A stretch of 64,000 nucleotides of DNA from Ephydatia muelleri (taxonomy: Eukaryota > Porifera > Demospongiae > Spongillida > Spongillidae). Numbering within the stretch: the first letter of the stretch is position 1; the number at the start of each line of letters is the position of its first letter. The stretch lies in NCBI GenBank assembly GCA_013339895.1, contig JABACO010000002.1, positions 3,686,084 to 3,750,083 of the forward strand. Reading direction: 5' to 3'. Positions 62,066-64,000 of the stretch are shown here, one piece after another. Under the pieces are notes generated by a model. The model saw only the letters and a list, made by a program, of their open reading frames with translations, made no database searches and was not told where the DNA came from. The position numbers and the translations under genes were made by a program.

Positions 62066-62495
62066 ATAATAATAATAATAACATTATGTCTGAAGCAGGA
62101 GTAACTGCTGGAGCAGCTGCGCAAGCCACTGAGCTCAGAAAGCATGAGGCCAACGATGTGAAGTGCAGCGAGTTAGGTTGGTTATGTATCCCTCTTGTGG
62201 TTGAGTCATATGGTGCATGGGGGAAAGAGGCTATGGAGTCATTTTCGAGTCTAGCCTCTCGCCTAGCCATAACATCATCAAGGCCTAAATCTGCTGTTCT
62301 ATCAGAGCTGTATGGCCGACTCAATCTGAACCTAGTAAGGGCTAATGTGAGGGCTATAATGTCCCGATATTGCCCTCTAAATTCTTTCTGAGGTGTTATT
62401 TAGCTTTGGTCATGTTCTTGTGTATTTTGTTTGTCAATATTGTTGTGTAATAATAATAATAAAAAATAAAAATAATAATAATAATAATATTTCTC
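62066..62495 (+). mobile_element. 5'-truncated retroelement: polyprotein C-terminus with AAT-rich tail
   Basis: The frame 62,086-62,391 encodes SEAGVTAGAAAQATELRKHE, KCSELGWLCIPLVVESYGAW and YGRLNLNLVRANVRAIMSR. This is a more intact and divergent version of the relic found four times in the deaminase cluster. It is truncated exactly where those read SILSEAG, is preceded by a short (aat)n run, and ends in an aataataat-type tail (62,446-62,490). The 5' truncation and simple-repeat tail are typical of target-primed non-LTR retrotransposition. Confidence 0.65.
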
Positions 62496-62562
62496 AATGC
62501 ATTGTACAGATAATGCACTGAAGAGGCAAGTAATGGCATGTGTAAATGCACTTATATACTTC

Positions 62563-62720
62563 CTATTTAAATGGATACAGTTTACAAAAGGGAGATAGAT
62601 CTACAGTTTTGAGGCGACACATGTAGGTGATGATATTCTTTGCGGATACAACATGTTGTGGTAAAGAATTCCAAATAGGAACAACCCGAGATGAAAAAAA
62701 GTATAGCCGAAAATCATGAC
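62563..62720 (-). pseudogene. LINE reverse transcriptase C-terminal tail
   Basis: The minus strand reads TRHDFRLYFFSSRVVPIWNS and LPQHVVSA. The FF..RVV..WNSLP..VV pattern is the conserved end of many LINE ORF2 proteins. Only this tail is present, so it is a 5'-truncated insertion pointing opposite to the element at 62,066. Confidence 0.65.
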
Positions 62721-62733
62721 GAGTAATGAGTGA

Positions 62734-63012
62734 ATGATGAATGATGAGCACTATCAGTACATCTCTAGTCTGCCTGGAAACATACCTGAGCAAAGCATAC
62801 CTGACGATACCTTTGGAATTGATGAAGAAGCTCCAACTTCATGTGAAGGCAGCATTGATGATCTTGAAATTGGTGCACCACAAGTCCCAATCACTGCCAA
62901 TATGAGACAACTGTTGGCAGCAACCGTTGATGCTGGAAGTGAAGACAATAATGTTGGTATTACTCATTATTTGACAACAGGTGACTTTCTGCTTCAGCAC
63001 ATACATGTATAG
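62734..63012 (+). CDS. Unrecognised 92-codon open frame
   Basis: It encodes an acidic peptide with PEQSIPDDTFGIDEEAPTSC and VPITANMRQLLAATVDAGSE, then a possible donor at caacag/gtgact. I do not recognise the family. It could be an exon of a transposon protein, given the surrounding retroelement tails, or chance. No start context or neighbouring exon was found. Confidence 0.2.
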   Translation: MMNDEHYQYISSLPGNIPEQSIPDDTFGIDEEAPTSCEGSIDDLEIGAPQVPITANMRQLLAATVDAGSEDNNVGITHYLTTGDFLLQHIHV

Positions 63013-63863
63013 ATATTGTTTGTAAAGACTTATAACCACTTCTCATTTCACTGTGGAATTTCTCATTCTCATTTCTCATCTGAATATTCTACAATTCATT
63101 TGATTAATTTTGAATCAAAAAGAAATATGCTTCAAAGAAGAATTTTTCTCATTTTGCAGCTTGATTCTTTGTATCATTCAATAAACAATGCATGTTCAAT
63201 AATTTTGAATAATCAACAAAACAATACATGCAATTAATTTATGTTCTCCATCTTCTGTTCGAATGCTGATTTCATGGAAACTGATGTAGCTACAACGCTA
63301 TTCCTCTTGAGTTCAAAGGCTTTCCATGGCAAATCTGTTGTTAAAAAACGAATCATAAATGAACCATTTATTCACAGCACTAGCATGTAATACTAACTTC
63401 ACAAGGTTCTAGTGATAAAAAGACAATACATCAATATAATTCAATAATGCAGTCAGATACAATGCAGCTTTCTATTTGACATTTAAAAGTTATATTCGTT
63501 GTCAGGTACATCTGTTTAATATATAGTGATGAACAGGGCAACGTTTGTTTTGAAATTTCAAATTAAAGATCTTCTCTGTAGTAACACATTTTAATGGATC
63601 CGAATTCAGTATTCTTTTTTTGAAATTTCAAACTTTGGAGTGTCTAAAGTATTTCAATTTAAGGAGTATAGGATTTTCTGTTGTAAATGTCAAATATTGG
63701 AGATTTATCCGTGTATGTTTTTAATGTGTCTGCAGCGTTAGAAATTTTGTAGAATCTATAGGGTTAGAAAAATAAATTTTTTTTACAGACAACGGGTTCT
63801 GTACAACGTGGAAATACTGCATCTGTTATGGGTTCTTTGCGCTCAGAGCAGATGGAGTATTTT

Positions 63864-63966
63864 TGTCTATTAATTTTGTGACTAGTTGTGCTTTATGTAT
63901 TTATAATTATATTTATGATGATATTAAACACTTATAAATACATAAAGGACAATTAGTCACAAATAG
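63864..63966. repeat. Imperfect foldback near the window end
   Basis: gtctattaattttgtgacta (63,864 on) is mirrored by attagtcacaaatagac ending at 63,966. The arms are about 37-42 bp around a 25-base centre. Weaker pairing (gagtatttttg with caaaaatact) extends to about 63,856 and 63,990. Probably a small MITE. The stretch 63,013-63,860 shows no gene. Confidence 0.5.
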
Positions 63967-64000
63967 ACATAAGTTACTCACAAAAATACTTTGGAATCTA

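Overview
The window is animal nuclear DNA from a draft assembly. It has two scaffold gaps of exactly 1,000 N, abundant CA microsatellites and minisatellites, spliced genes with GT-AG introns, decayed retroelements and DNA transposons. It contains a nuclear hormone receptor, which is a metazoan-specific family. Its retroelement fragments resemble types I associate with sponges and cnidarians, so an early-branching animal such as a sponge is my best guess, held with modest confidence.

Region 1-24,510 is a rearranged cluster of ADAR/ADAT1-type adenosine deaminase copies. One copy (18,474-20,207, 577 codons, no intron) is open and keeps all catalytic residues. A tandem neighbour (14,165-16,620) is a pseudogene that has lost a zinc-binding Cys. 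A third tandem copy (from 22,079) is mostly inside a gap. The first codons of another copy run off the left edge on the minus strand, and 3' fragments lie at 1,260-1,730 (+) and 5,757-6,060 (-). Each tandem unit carries the deaminase, a CA array, a short inverted-repeat element and an antisense retroelement fragment. The open copy holds two in-frame arrays of the same 21-bp unit. One array sits directly after the PCG zinc motif, at the position of the RNA-contacting loop of human ADAR2.

Inside the cluster lies a complete Mutator-like (MULE) transposon at 8,168-13,321. It has 20-bp perfect terminal inverted repeats, a 9-bp target duplication, a spliced DDE transposase with a SWIM zinc finger, and a PHD-like C-terminal part. 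Two premature stops and a frameshift interrupt the gene. A paralogous empty site is at 915-923. The same paralogy exposes a 260-bp perfect foldback element (548-807), whose empty site is near 13,411-13,420, and an insertion of about 1.75 kb (6,061-7,807).

Region 24,510-53,300 has no gene I can support. It holds minisatellites (11-bp G-rich arrays in opposite orientations at 29.5 and 42 kb, a 30-bp array at 32.9 kb, a 33-34-bp higher-order array at 47.8-48.5 kb), small inverted-repeat elements, segmental duplications, and a dispersed module with conserved minus-strand splice-donor motifs.

Region 53,334-61,644 is a three-exon nuclear receptor gene (+ strand, predicted 512 aa). It has a textbook zinc-finger domain, a very long Ser/Pro-rich hinge, and a ligand-binding domain without an obvious AF-2 helix. 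Beyond it (62.0-64.0 kb) are retroelement tails and an imperfect foldback at the window end.
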